From Coprococcus ammoniilyticus (GTDB lineage Bacteria > Bacillota > Clostridia > Lachnospirales > Lachnospiraceae): DNA of 64,000 nt. The notes below the pieces were generated by a model that worked only from the letters and a program-made list of their open reading frames with translations, did not search any database and was not told the DNA's origin. Of this stretch, positions 37,141 through 46,160 are shown in pieces (position 1 is the first letter of the stretch; every line of letters begins with the position of its first letter). The DNA is taken from assembly GCF_025567345.1 (NCBI RefSeq), contig NZ_JAOQJS010000004.1, forward strand, positions 310,001 through 374,000, read 5' to 3'. The translations under genes and the position numbers were made by a program.

Positions 37141-37568
37141 TTTCGCACTGTATAGCTACAGTTGAACTTTTTCACTATCACGCTCAATGATAGGTGTTTG
37201 ACTATACCTTCGTGGGTTATTATAACCTACGCCCTCTTGGTAGTCGATGGGAGCGGCACTTACCTAGTTGGCAGTACGCCTCTCTGCTGATTAGATCATC
37301 GTGCTACATTACGAGTCACACGAGCCATTCCAGTCCTTGTCTAAGCCTTACGAATCTTAGAGACTGCGTAGTTCACGCACAGTCATATCAGAGGTCTACA
37401 GTGTAGTATCTGTAGTTGATTTTACTTATATATCTTCCTTGTTTAATTACAAGTTCTTTGTGTTTTACCCAGGGATTCTCACCTTGGCACGAGATATATT
37501 CTGAACCTTGCACATATTGCTTACTACATTTGTATGTGTATATAATCTTGCACATTATATACTTGCAT
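37141..37568 (-). ncRNA. Group I ribozyme core of intron 2
   Basis: This stretch is gene-free, GC-richer than its neighbours and full of nested inverted repeats. P1 forms between exon CTGAATT and intron GGTTCAG. P7 is CGACTACC (37239-37246) with GGTATAGTC (37200-37208), and the intervening GGTTATAATAACC (37217-37229) is a hairpin of the P8 kind. Between 36849 and 37140 I see only AT-rich spacer and one terminator-like hairpin (about 37024-37078). Confidence 0.7.
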
Positions 37569-37890
37569 AATTCAGCTTTTTTTTACCCAATACAGCACCA
37601 ACAGCTAATCCAGCAGTGGTTAGTAGATTGAGTGAACCAGTTAATTTCTCAACTTCTGATATCAATGAGTTAAACAGGTTAATACCAGAAATAACATCAT
37701 CAGAATTAATAATATTCGCAACCACATTATCAAAAGTGTTGGACAATCGATTCAAAGAACCTTCCCAAGAATTAGCCGTTTTTTCTGCTTCTTCTTGCAT
37801 AGACCCTTCTCCATCGGTATAATCTTGAAGCATCTTTTCATAGGTTGAGTAGTTGGAAAGAATAGCGTTCAATGCGTTAGAACGATATTT
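37569..37890 (-). CDS. Tape measure protein, exon 2
   Basis: About 107 codons, KYRSNALNAILSNYSTYEKM through GSLNRLSNTFDNVVANIINS to LGKKKLN. This is the stretch that directly follows the tape-measure core domain in Firmicute siphophages. It has no SD, begins right after an intron-ending G and ends at the intron 2 splice site, so it is not an independent gene. Joining to exon 1 gives VGGK-YRSNAL, and to exon 3 gives LGKKKLN-LQSDLYS. Confidence 0.85.
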
Positions 37891-37953
37891 CAATTATATT
37901 CAGATAGATTCGCAATATCTATCTAGTTGTTGATTATTTATATAAGTAGTTGA

Positions 37954-39234
37954 TTAAGCTACTTTTTTATTATAATTTTCTACAAAATGATTCCATTGTT
38001 CTTCCGTGTTGTTACCGTAGCCATAGATTTCATGAAACTTCATATGAATTTCTTTAGTTAGACACACACCTAATGGATGATGAGATTGAATTTCTCTAAA
38101 CGTTAACAGAATCTTTTTCAATTCTAATTTAGAATATTTATTGATATTATCTTTTACATCAAGATTTAAAACCTCTAATGCTTCATTTAAAATCAAATTA
38201 AACCCATAGATATGATGTATATCATCAAATCTTTTTCCAGATAAAACACACCTATACGAACATTTTTTCATAGAATTCTTTTTCCATTCGATATTATTTC
38301 TTCTGATATATTCAGATAAGTCTAAATAACTAGATTTTTCATAAGTCTTCATCAACCTGTTTCTAAAGCGGTAACAATTAATAGCGGAAGAAGAACGATG
38401 CAGTTTCTTTCCAATTTCCTTGTCTGACATATTATTAAAATTATTAGCAATATACATTTTTTCTTTAGCTGAAAAACAGACATCTAGCTTTGACTTATTA
38501 GTTAATCCTAACTTTTTCGCTTGTCCAATTATAGAATCTCGACTACGATTTGGCAATAATATTTTCATATCATCTACAGTATGAGTCGAATAGTTTTCTT
38601 TCAAAATTTCTATTTCGTTACTACTCCAAAAATTTCGTGTTTTTAATCCGAGTTTTCTTGCTTTAGATATAATTGCTGCATATGTATATTTATATTCGAA
38701 TAACTTTATTAAGTCTGTAATGTTGCCATATAACTCAGAATAACATTTTATTAATAATTCCTCGTCTTTTTTGTCCCAAAAATAATTATCAAGAGATATC
38801 CCAAGCTTAGACATCTTAGTATGAATAGATGTCTTTGTTAAATCAGGAAATCTTTTCTCTATTGCTGTCCAGTCACCTTTTGGATAATGTACTTTTAAAA
38901 ATTCTATGTCTTCAAATGAGAATCGATATGTAGAATTTACATAAACACCTAAAGACTTTAATTTCCCGATAATAGTAGCAGAATTTCTTTGATATTTAAT
39001 GGAGAGTTCGTATGGCTTCATTCCATTTTTATAATCTTCAATAATATGATTTACTTCTTGTTCTGTAAAATTCTTCACATTCCTTTTAAATATTGTTATA
39101 CCAATTGATTTAAAATGTTTTTGAATTGTTTGTTCTTGAAAACCATATTTATTGGATAAATCCACAAGACACATACCATTATGATAATCTTTCAACATGT
39201 TTTCAAATATTTCACTCGTTAATATTTTTCTCAT
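37954..39234 (-). CDS. HNH homing endonuclease with repeated HTH modules
   Basis: The 426-aa protein has about five tandem helix-turn-helix modules (e.g. 'NYSTHTVDDMKILLPNRSRD' then SIIGQAKKLGL) that should read a long DNA target. A C-terminal HNH domain follows: 'CVLSGKRFDDIHHIYGFNLI' then HPLGVCLTKEIHMKFHEIYG, with the paired His and a downstream His as metal/catalytic residues. This is the usual intron-encoded type that spreads group I introns into intronless alleles. It is nested in intron 1, after the ribozyme core. Confidence 0.88.
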   Translation of the reverse strand: MRKILTSEIFENMLKDYHNGMCLVDLSNKYGFQEQTIQKHFKSIGITIFKRNVKNFTEQEVNHIIEDYKNGMKPYELSIKYQRNSATIIGKLKSLGVYVNSTYRFSFEDIEFLKVHYPKGDWTAIEKRFPDLTKTSIHTKMSKLGISLDNYFWDKKDEELLIKCYSELYGNITDLIKLFEYKYTYAAIISKARKLGLKTRNFWSSNEIEILKENYSTHTVDDMKILLPNRSRDSIIGQAKKLGLTNKSKLDVCFSAKEKMYIANNFNNMSDKEIGKKLHRSSSAINCYRFRNRLMKTYEKSSYLDLSEYIRRNNIEWKKNSMKKCSYRCVLSGKRFDDIHHIYGFNLILNEALEVLNLDVKDNINKYSKLELKKILLTFREIQSHHPLGVCLTKEIHMKFHEIYGYGNNTEEQWNHFVENYNKKVA

Positions 39235-39258
39235 AACGTCATTTGCTCCTATAATAGT

Positions 39259-39447
39259 CTAATTATTTCTTTTTTTGTATTTCTTTCTCATACTAAAAAA
39301 GAAGTCTAAGGATTTTTGTAAATCTTGACTTCTTTCAAATAACCAATATTCGTTGTTATTTTCGTCAAATCTTGATTCTTTGTCAAAACCAAGAGAATAT
39401 AAGAACCTACACAACCGTACAGATTCGCATTTATATTTATTATTCAA
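39259..39447 (-). CDS. Small DUF5659-like protein in intron 1
   Basis: A 62-aa protein: 'SVRLCRFLYSLGFDKESRFD', then 'NEYWLFERSQDLQKSLDFFF'. The layout (short helix, F/Y-rich strand pair, helix) matches the small DUF5659-type proteins also seen at 47.7 and 52.6 kb in this prophage. Function unknown. Confidence 0.55.
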   Translation of the reverse strand: MNNKYKCESVRLCRFLYSLGFDKESRFDENNNEYWLFERSQDLQKSLDFFFSMRKKYKKRNN

Positions 39448-39479
39448 TATTTTTCACCTATTCTTTTTATAGAATGTAA

Positions 39480-39924
39480 GAGTAATCAGCTCTCATAAAA
39501 ATCAACAACATCTCTATTTTTCAATAGATGTTTAGACTATTTCTTCATCTTCACCATTACGTGTTAAGAGTGACCTTTTCGATTTAAGGGATTTTCACCC
39601 ACGCCATTTGCGATTGCGCCCTACGATTTTTGTCATAGATATTCAGGATTTCCACCTTTATTCTCTAGTCTATGACTCGACATGAATCTAGTCGTTGAAC
39701 GTTTACCCTCGGCTCAAGTACCGTATGATCTACGGAATACGTTAGGGTACTTCGCTGCATGAACAGCCAATCCTTGCGTTTTAAAACCATCATATAGTAG
39801 TTATCCTCTATATTGTGGTGCAAGGCTCTTCCTATATACATAGGAGATAGGATTGTCCTATCGAGGCATTACCTGCAATTAAATTCATTCTAGTTATACA
39901 TTTCTGTACAACGTGGTAAATTTT
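39480..39924 (-). ncRNA. Group I ribozyme core of intron 1
   Basis: Gene-free 445 nt immediately downstream of exon 1, with a P1-like hairpin (GTGGT/ACCAC), P7 strands at 39689-39695 and 39535-39539, and 'GATGAAGAAATAGTCT' (39534-39549), which is the usual P3'/P8-to-P7' segment of phage group I introns. Confidence 0.75.
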
Positions 39925-42705
39925 ACCACCAACAGAATTTAATAAATTTGCACGTCTAACATCAGACTCATCAAGTTTATTATATTCTTCAGACAATTCT
40001 TTCAAAATTTGCATAGGTGCTTTTAATGATTGTACGCCATCTTTTACAGTTGTTAACGAAACACCTAACGAATGACAAGCTTTTTCATATTTATTCAAAG
40101 ATTTTTCATCAACAACTTCTTCGCCATCTCCGACATCACCCTTAATTTGTCGAAGATTCATTAAAATTCCTTTAAATGCATTACCCATCTCAGAACCGCC
40201 TTGCTGAGTAACTGCAACAAGAGTGCCAATCGCAGCGGTAGTTTCTTCAACACTCATTTGAGACGAAGCTGCCTGTGAACCAACAACTTTCATACCTTCG
40301 GCTAACTCTGTCATATTAACCGCATTATGGTTTGTAATATTATTTGCACCGTCTAATGTTTTTGTTAATTCCGTAACACTACCATTCATATCATAGGCTT
40401 TATCCGTTGCTATAATATATGAATTAGCTAAATCTGCTGTCATGTCACCTGCACCTTGCGCAGCAACAGATAATTTTGCTATCGACTCTGCATTTTCGTA
40501 ACCAGCTCTGGAAGCTTCCTGGACACCTGATAAATAATCGGTTGCTTTTTTACCATATTTAGAAGCGGTTTCAAAAGAATCAATCCCAATTGTTCTTAAT
40601 TGATTCTTAGAAAGTTTATCATTAGATTTACTTATCTCTGTTAAATAGGTGTCTATATCCTTTAATTCAGTAACAGCCTCTCTAGTTGCAGAAACAATTT
40701 TCATAACTACAGTGCTTGCAGATAACCACGTACCAAATGAACTAACAGCTTGTCGCCATTGATCTTTAAATGTCATGCCAAGCTTACCAAGCACTCTCAT
40801 TTGTGATTCAGTTTTTGCGAGCGACTGGTTAATCTGATTCCATCTATCCAACGGAACATTGCCACTACTTAGATCTTTTATATATAATTCTAACTGAGTT
40901 CTCGCTTCCTTGGTAATAGCGGTATTTTTGCTTAGAAAATCCTGAATTTTAATAAGAAGAGCAGTGATTTTCTCATCAGATACAGGCTGTGCAAATTTAT
41001 CATATGATAATTTTGCTTGATCAAGTTGTACTTTTACCTTTCCGACTTCTGTTTCAAAATTATTAAAAGTCGATACTAATTCACTTCCAGACATGGTTTG
41101 CATATTTGCAAGAGTCTGCCTTAAAGAATTAATTTTATCTTGAGTTTCATTCGAGTAAGCATTGATTTTCTGAAATCCAGATGTCAGCTTATCTAAATCT
41201 AACTCATATCCACCATTTATAATTTTGTCATATTTCGCTTTTGGGATAGATGTAACAGACAATTTCTGAACAGATTTTAACACTTCGTCAGTTTCGGCTC
41301 TAACACCTCGTAATTCTGCTTTCCAAGTAGTTAATCCTGTCTGGGTATTTACTTTTGAAAGAGAAGAAAACATCTGTTGAATTTTATCTTTTACTTCACC
41401 AGACATCACACCAGCTTGTTTCAGTTCGTTCGTATATACCTGAAGTTGTTTCTTTTCGGATTCAATATTTGTTTGTAATTTAGTATCTTTCTCAAGTGTC
41501 TTTGCTTGGGCATCTACTAACTTAAATTCTGATTCTAAATTGCTCATATTATTGAGATAGCTGGTCAATGAACTAGTATCAAATACAGAATTAAGCTCGT
41601 CTTTTAATCTGGCGACCTTATTTTGCAAATCATCACTATAATGTCCAGACTGTTTCATTTTCTCTGCGAAAGTATCAAGTTTATTACCTTCGTCAGTTTT
41701 TACAGTGCTAATGTCTTTTGTTCTAAGTGATGTAGCAGCATATTCAGCATTTTTTAGTTTTACAATTAAATCATTTAAAGCAGAAATTTCTTTTCCTACA
41801 TTATTATTAGCATCTGCAAAAGTTGTTTTCGTTGAATTCCCCAGTGCTGTGATTGCATTCTGAACCCGTGTAATCGCTGTCGTAAGACCATTAGTATCAA
41901 AATTTGTGTTTGCTAAAGTTCTATTTGCTCCTGTATCATTCAAACTGCTCTGTATGGAATTAAGTATGTTTTGCGCTTTTGCCACAGCAGTTTTTTGTTT
42001 ATCAATAAATGTGTCAGTTGCAACACCTGCTTTTTGTTGGGCAGTAGTAACAGAATCTAAGCTTTTTATTAAATGTCCAGTTGCAATATCATATTGCTCT
42101 GTTAATTTAATAGCTTGACCAAACTTATCTGTACCAGAAATATTTACAGACAAGATATCTCGATCTCCACGCCTTCCAGTAGAGTGCGAAACAGACTGAT
42201 CTAAAGTTTCAATTTGCACACCTAAATTTTGTATACTGTTTGCTATCGTGTTAATCTCATTAGAACCCATAAACTGATTACGATTGATCCTAATATTCTG
42301 TAATGAACGCCTAAAGTTGTCTAATACACGATTATTATTTAAACCTTGATTTAATCCATTTTGAAGCTGTTGCCCAATCTGCTGACCAGTTCTTTGTGCA
42401 TTCTGAGTAAGTCCATTACTGTTTATATTGTTTCCAATATTAATGTTGATTCCATTTAAAGCAGAGTTAATATTGGAAACCATTTGATTAATTGCATTTT
42501 GATCAATATTGACATTCTGTAAATTAATCTGTGTAGAATTTAACTGTTTGGTTAAATTAGTAGCTACATCTTTTCCTAGTTTAGCTTGAATTTCTACTGT
42601 GTTAATTTGCTTTTTTAAAGCTTCAATGTCTTGATTGAGTTGCTGTTTAGATTTCGTTCCATCCAAACCAGCAATTAATCCTATTTGAAAATCATTTAAA
42701 GCCAT
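39925..42705 (-). CDS. Tape measure protein, exon 1 (N-terminal third)
   Basis: 927 codons beginning MALNDFQIGLIAGLDGTKSK, after SD AAAGGAG. Residues 1-650 are mostly Asn/Gln/Lys-rich coils. From about residue 690 comes the conserved tape-measure core (TP901-type): 'ATREAVTELKDIDTYLTEIS', 'VQEASRAGYENAESIAKLS', 'AAIGTLVAVTQQGGSEMGNAFKGI' and 'LLNSVGG'. The ORF itself runs on into intron sequence (stop at 39832), giving an unnatural tail after GGK. It is cut off by intron 1 rather than truncated. Confidence 0.88.
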
Positions 42706-42741
42706 TTTAATATTCTCCTTTCCGAATTTTATTTTTTTGTA

Positions 42742-42769
42742 TAAAAATAACGCTCACGAAAGGAGCGTT
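42742..42769 (-). terminator. Intrinsic terminator before the tape measure gene
   Basis: Minus-strand stem AACGCTC/GAGCGTT (42749-42755 with 42763-42769) followed by ATTTTTAT. Confidence 0.8.
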
Positions 42770-42818
42770 GTAAAATAGAAGATAGAGTTGTTTGTGTTTG
42801 CAATTTCAATATATTCGA

Positions 42819-43310
42819 TTATTTAATAGGAAGCCCTACTTTTTTACAATTTTGTTTAAATAAATTTGTTATACTTCCATATCTAGCATTTATTTCCTCT
42901 AAAGCTTCATCCCAATAATTGTGTGATCCGCTAACAGTTCCACCATGAGAACCAGTATTAAAATAATTTAAAACATCATGCCCTGTAACGTTATTATACG
43001 ATTTTCCGTAATATCTTGTGACAAATCCAGAGGGGTATCGATATTGCAAATATTCATCATCAAATCCAACCGTGAATGTAAATTCGCCTCCATTTTTAGT
43101 TATGGCTGACGCACTAAGGGATTCCATTAATTTACCTGTTCTACGATAATAATCTGGTTCGCTTTCATCAGGTTCTGAAAAGACAGGCTCATTATAATAG
43201 TCAACTACCTTTTGTGAGACAATTTCAAATACAATATCTCTAGTCATTTTCATAGCATTTTCAATATATGGCGATAAAACTTTATTCAACTTGTTTATGT
43301 TATTTACCAT
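42819..43310 (-). CDS. HK97 gp10-like tail component
   Basis: The 163-aa protein has an N-terminal helix pair (VLSPYIENAMKMTRDIVFEI) and a strand-rich middle with 'YRRTGKLMESLSASAI' and 'EFTFTVGFDDEY', as in the HK97-gp10/tail-completion family whose members read '..RTGxLrdSi...v.vg'. It lies next to the tape measure gene. Most likely a minor tail or neck protein. Confidence 0.6.
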   Translation of the reverse strand: MVNNINKLNKVLSPYIENAMKMTRDIVFEIVSQKVVDYYNEPVFSEPDESEPDYYRRTGKLMESLSASAITKNGGEFTFTVGFDDEYLQYRYPSGFVTRYYGKSYNNVTGHDVLNYFNTGSHGGTVSGSHNYWDEALEEINARYGSITNLFKQNCKKVGLPIK

Positions 43311-43350
43311 TAGATGTAGACCTTAAATTATAAATTATTCTCTGTTGTAT

Positions 43351-43563
43351 TTAGTTATTATTAGTGTCATTGTGAATTACTTCCGCAAGGGTGGTAATAA
43401 ATTTCTCTTGTAACTCATCGATTGGGGTATCTTTAATTGACAAATATAGGGCTTGAATTGTATCAATAATATCTGACTTTTCATCCATTACCTTTTCAAT
43501 AGAAGAGTACAGTGCTAATTTAATTCTGTGTTCCTTAAGCTTCATTTTAATATATGTAATCAT
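43351..43563 (-). CDS. Small helical protein, 70 aa
   Basis: MITYIKMKLKEHRIKLALYS and a helical rest; SD GGAGGAAAA. Position and size would suit a tail assembly chaperone-like protein, but no motif confirms it. Confidence 0.5.
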   Translation of the reverse strand: MITYIKMKLKEHRIKLALYSSIEKVMDEKSDIIDTIQALYLSIKDTPIDELQEKFITTLAEVIHNDTNNN

Positions 43564-43578
43564 AAAAATTTTCCTCCA

Positions 43579-43761
43579 TTAATTATATTTTCTAAAAAAT
43601 GTTCCTGTTTTATCTATAGAGTGGGCTACCATAGAACTAATTTCTCTAATCATTTCTGTCCCACATTTCTTACAATAATGACCACTTGCTGTATACTCAA
43701 CCATTGGCATAATTATTGTTTCTTTTGTATTGCATTTAGGACATATGAATGGATAATTCAT
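43579..43761 (-). CDS. Zinc-ribbon protein, 60 aa
   Basis: Two CxxC knuckles (FICPKCNTK and HYCKKCGTE) form a rubredoxin/FmdB-like zinc ribbon. SD AGGAGAA. A common small phage protein, probably nucleic-acid or protein binding. Confidence 0.65.
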   Translation of the reverse strand: MNYPFICPKCNTKETIIMPMVEYTASGHYCKKCGTEMIREISSMVAHSIDKTGTFFRKYN

Positions 43762-43775
43762 AATTATATTCTCCT

Positions 43776-44246
43776 TTACTTCTTACATTTCTTAGCTTCT
43801 CTCCGAAGTCGTTGTAATTCATCATATTCGATCCAACCAGTTGCTTTTGTCCAAGATAACCATCTTAATACAATATTTGGATATTTATGCTTGAACAATT
43901 TCGCTTTAATTTTTGAATCAGCAGTAGCAAGTCCTTTGGTGTCTATTACTTCAAAATATCCATTAGTATAATATAAATCAAAATCCGATATGTAATCTAT
44001 TGCTCTTATAGTTTTATTCATATATTTAAAAGGTTCTTGTAAATTATATTTGACTTGCAATTTATAATCTCTCAAAGTGCCATTTTTCATGCCTGTCACT
44101 ACCACGTCCTCGTAAAAACGTTTCTCTAATTTACTCATAAATGTTAGAGTTTCGCCAGTTTTATAATCGATAGCCTGTCTATCTTTTATACCTTTGGCGG
44201 TGGTAGCCACTTTAAATTTTGTACGTGTTTTTGATATATTTATCAC
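43776..44246 (-). CDS. DUF1064-type nuclease (Holliday-junction-resolvase fold)
   Basis: The protein (about 156 aa) has 'SKLEKRFYEDVV', 'IDYISDFDLYYTNGYFEVID' and 'TKG', which is the E...D...ExK arrangement of endonuclease-I/resolvase-fold DUF1064 proteins found in phages, often near late genes. The ORF opens at TTG 44261, but that codon lies inside a terminator stem, so I use the next in-frame start, GTG 44246. It may process packaging or recombination intermediates. Confidence 0.65.
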   Translation of the reverse strand: MINISKTRTKFKVATTAKGIKDRQAIDYKTGETLTFMSKLEKRFYEDVVVTGMKNGTLRDYKLQVKYNLQEPFKYMNKTIRAIDYISDFDLYYTNGYFEVIDTKGLATADSKIKAKLFKHKYPNIVLRWLSWTKATGWIEYDELQRLRREAKKCKK

Positions 44247-44255
44247 TTCTTTACA

Positions 44256-44290
44256 TAACAAAAGAGCAGCTTCCGAAGAAACTGCTCTTT
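44256..44290 (-). terminator. Intrinsic terminator inside the late operon
   Basis: Minus-strand stem AAAGAGCAG...CTGCTCTTT (44261-44269 with 44282-44290) with a TTCG-capped loop and TTGTTATG tail. Confidence 0.85.
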
Positions 44291-44313
44291 CTAAAACATA
44301 TTTATTTAATTTT

Positions 44314-44490
44314 TTACATCGCTAATTGCATAGGATATAATTCCCACTTACCATTAGGATATTTAGTGACATTGTCCATGACAACCTTATGTACTTCTTC
44401 TAAACTTCCCACATTTTCATCAACATGAATCACTTTACCACCCAAAATTGAAATTTCCTCACAGATTACATTAAAGTAATATCTTTCCAT
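44314..44490 (-). CDS. Small protein, 58 aa
   Basis: MERYYFNVICEEISILGGKV ... GKWELYPMQLAM, with a strong SD (GAGGAGGAA). Beta-alpha pattern, no known family. It is the last gene before the terminator at 44256-44290. Confidence 0.6.
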   Translation of the reverse strand: MERYYFNVICEEISILGGKVIHVDENVGSLEEVHKVVMDNVTKYPNGKWELYPMQLAM

Positions 44491-44502
44491 ACTTATTCCT
44501 CC

Positions 44503-44700
44503 TCATTTAGATATACAAAATAACTCGTATATATCAACTTTAAGGACACGAGATAATATGATAGCATTAGTAAGAAGTATATCACTTGTATTATCATTTT
44601 CTATTTTGTTAATAGCTGCAACCGATAAGCCGGTAAGTCTTGATAGCTCTTGTAATGTGAATCCTCTTTGATTCCTGTAATACCACACTTTGTTCTTCAT
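44503..44700 (-). CDS. XRE-family helix-turn-helix regulator
   Basis: A 65-aa single HTH domain: MKNKVWYYRNQRGFTLQELS, then RLTGLSVAAINKIENDNTSD, and a final VDIYELF helix, all of the Cro/CI (XRE) type. The start at 44700 is taken from the family; there is no clear SD and the upstream sequence is AT-rich. A stand-alone XRE gene between lysis and tail genes is unusual; it may act locally. Confidence 0.75.
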   Translation of the reverse strand: MKNKVWYYRNQRGFTLQELSRLTGLSVAAINKIENDNTSDILLTNAIILSRVLKVDIYELFCISK

Positions 44701-44773
44701 AGTAGTAATATGCACAAGTATATTTTGTTTATACAAAGCTTATCATAAATAATTTTTACTGTGGTAGAAATAT

Positions 44774-45247
44774 TTATTCATCTTTGATCGGTAACGACAT
44801 AACCTCTGGTATAATTTTACCCTTAATAGAATGGTTGCCACCAGAAGCAATATAGGTATCTGCTAATGATTGAAATGTTTCTAATCCTGCTTTTGTAACA
44901 TATCCTTGTTTCATAAATTTAATATGAAGTTCATAAAGGTCTGCCCCATACTCGATAATTATTCTTTTTCGTGTGTCTTCCTCTGCCGAATCTAATCGAC
45001 TAGCAATTTCTTCAATACCTTTAGATATTTTAGAAATCTCGTTATATTGCCATTTATCATGTTTTTCTAATATTGTCAATCGGTTCTCAATTGACTCCCT
45101 ATCTTGTTCGGAGCCTGTTTTGATTTTGTATCTCTTTTTGAAGTATGTATATACATCTAAACATTCTTTAATAGCAAACAGAAATAAAAATATAGCCAAT
45201 ATAACATTGACATAATTTATCTTCAAAGCAGCTTCTAAATATTCCAT
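44774..45247 (-). CDS. Single-TM lysis-associated protein (second holin or spanin-like)
   Basis: 157 aa with an N-terminal TM helix (VNVILAIFLFLFAIKECLDV), a basic stop-transfer (KKRYK) and a long coiled coil. It sits directly after the endolysin gene with an AAAGGTGG SD, a position used by accessory holins in clostridial phages. The role is inferred from position and topology. Confidence 0.5.
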   Translation of the reverse strand: MEYLEAALKINYVNVILAIFLFLFAIKECLDVYTYFKKRYKIKTGSEQDRESIENRLTILEKHDKWQYNEISKISKGIEEIASRLDSAEEDTRKRIIIEYGADLYELHIKFMKQGYVTKAGLETFQSLADTYIASGGNHSIKGKIIPEVMSLPIKDE

Positions 45248-45260
45248 TCAAGCCACCTTT

Positions 45261-46160
45261 CTAAGAACATAAATTCTTGAATGTTGATTTCACCGCTTTA
45301 GAAACTCCACAAGCTGCTTTCAATCCGCTACCAAATGTACCAGGATATTCAATCCCTTTTGGGTCTTTTCCTTTGAGTGCACATAATATCTCAAGTGCGG
45401 TTACTAACCACTGCCTTTCACCTACTTTAACATAGTGTGATCCAAAAGCTTTGTCTGTAGCAGAACCCCAAATTCCGTCAACTGACAGTTTTGCTCCATA
45501 ATCCTTATTTAAAGCGGTCTGAACAACCTTAATGGCAGCTTTCTTTGTTTTATTTCCCCAGATACCATCAGCAACAATATTACAACCTACAAACTTATTG
45601 GCTGCTTTTTGTCCGTTTGCCACGATCTTCTTTTTTGCCTGATTGGATGTAGAAGTAGAAGAGTGGGTTGTCGATGAAGGTGCTTTGTCTGTCTTATATG
45701 TAGGGCGATAAACTCCAAGAATAAGAGATTTATGTCGTTGTTTTTCCAATACAGCACCACCATTATCCTGAGATCCATTCTTAGAGGTATTACCTTCTAC
45801 GGCATAAATATAATCGCCAGACACCCTAGTAATGATGCCAATATGATCCGCATCTGAAACTTTATCGAAATTATAAAATACAAGATCACCTGGTTTATAT
45901 TTGTTGGTATAAAATTTATGTTTGCTTTTCGCCCAATTCATAAGAGTGGTACAACTTGCTGTTTTTTTGCCATCATAAAACTGATCATACATGCCTTTTT
46001 TATTAAACAAATACCACTGAAAAATGCAACACCACGGAACGCCATTTACTCCATATGCTTCACCAAATTTCGTTCTATTGCTCTTAGCTGGATATTCTTT
46101 TGTATTAATAAACGATCTGGCAAAAGTAATCATTTCATTTACTGTACATGCCATACTCAC
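45261..46160 (-). CDS. Endolysin: CHAP amidase/peptidase plus peptidoglycan-binding repeats
   Basis: The 299-aa protein begins with a CHAP-type catalytic domain (residues about 5-155): Cys in 'NGVPWCCIFQWYLFNK', His in 'SDADHIGIITRVSGDYIYAV', then EGN. A Ser/Thr linker follows, then two peptidoglycan-binding-like segments with 'ADGIWGNKTKKA' and 'VDGIWGSATDKAF'. There is no signal peptide, so it depends on a holin. It overlaps the holin gene's end by 4 bases. It degrades host peptidoglycan at the end of infection. Confidence 0.9.
   Translation of the reverse strand: MSMACTVNEMITFARSFINTKEYPAKSNRTKFGEAYGVNGVPWCCIFQWYLFNKKGMYDQFYDGKKTASCTTLMNWAKSKHKFYTNKYKPGDLVFYNFDKVSDADHIGIITRVSGDYIYAVEGNTSKNGSQDNGGAVLEKQRHKSLILGVYRPTYKTDKAPSSTTHSSTSTSNQAKKKIVANGQKAANKFVGCNIVADGIWGNKTKKAAIKVVQTALNKDYGAKLSVDGIWGSATDKAFGSHYVKVGERQWLVTALEILCALKGKDPKGIEYPGTFGSGLKAACGVSKAVKSTFKNLCS

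Larger units (their letters stand above)
31919..37568 (-). mobile_element. Group I intron 2 in the tape measure gene, about 5.65 kb, with cargo genes
   Basis: Both sides encode tape measure sequence in one compatible frame. The 5' splice site is placed after CTGAATT (exon end at 37569). Downstream in the intron GGTTCAG can pair with it as P1, ending in the required U-G pair, and P1 extends through TGCA/TGCA. The intron ends in G at 31919. Core P7 strands are recognisable (CGACTACC at 37239-37246 with GGTATAGTC at 37200-37208). The ribozyme core occupies the first 430 nt; the remaining 5.2 kb is a peripheral insertion with at least ten genes on both strands. No homing endonuclease was recognised in it. 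Whether so long an intron still splices is unknown. Confidence 0.7.
37891..39924 (-). mobile_element. Group I intron 1 in the tape measure gene, about 2.03 kb
   Basis: Tape measure coding sequence stops making sense after ...NSVGG (codon GGT ending at 39925) and resumes in frame at 37890 (K-YRSNAL). The intron would start after a T and end in G, as group I rules require. The core shows ACGACTA (39689-39695) pairing with TAGTC (39535-39539) as P7, and an element-P-like AATTGCAGG near 39878. The 3' end has a perfect 8-bp hairpin (AGATAGAT/ATCTATCT). It carries a small ORF and an HNH endonuclease. The 5' splice position is chosen by protein homology; its P1 would end in U-A, not U-G, so it is provisional. 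Confidence 0.75.

Noticed and set aside
37569..37890. Independent small gene from the TTG at 37893
   Set aside because: No SD, N-terminus starts in mid-domain of the tape measure protein, and boundaries fit intron rules; treated as exon 2.
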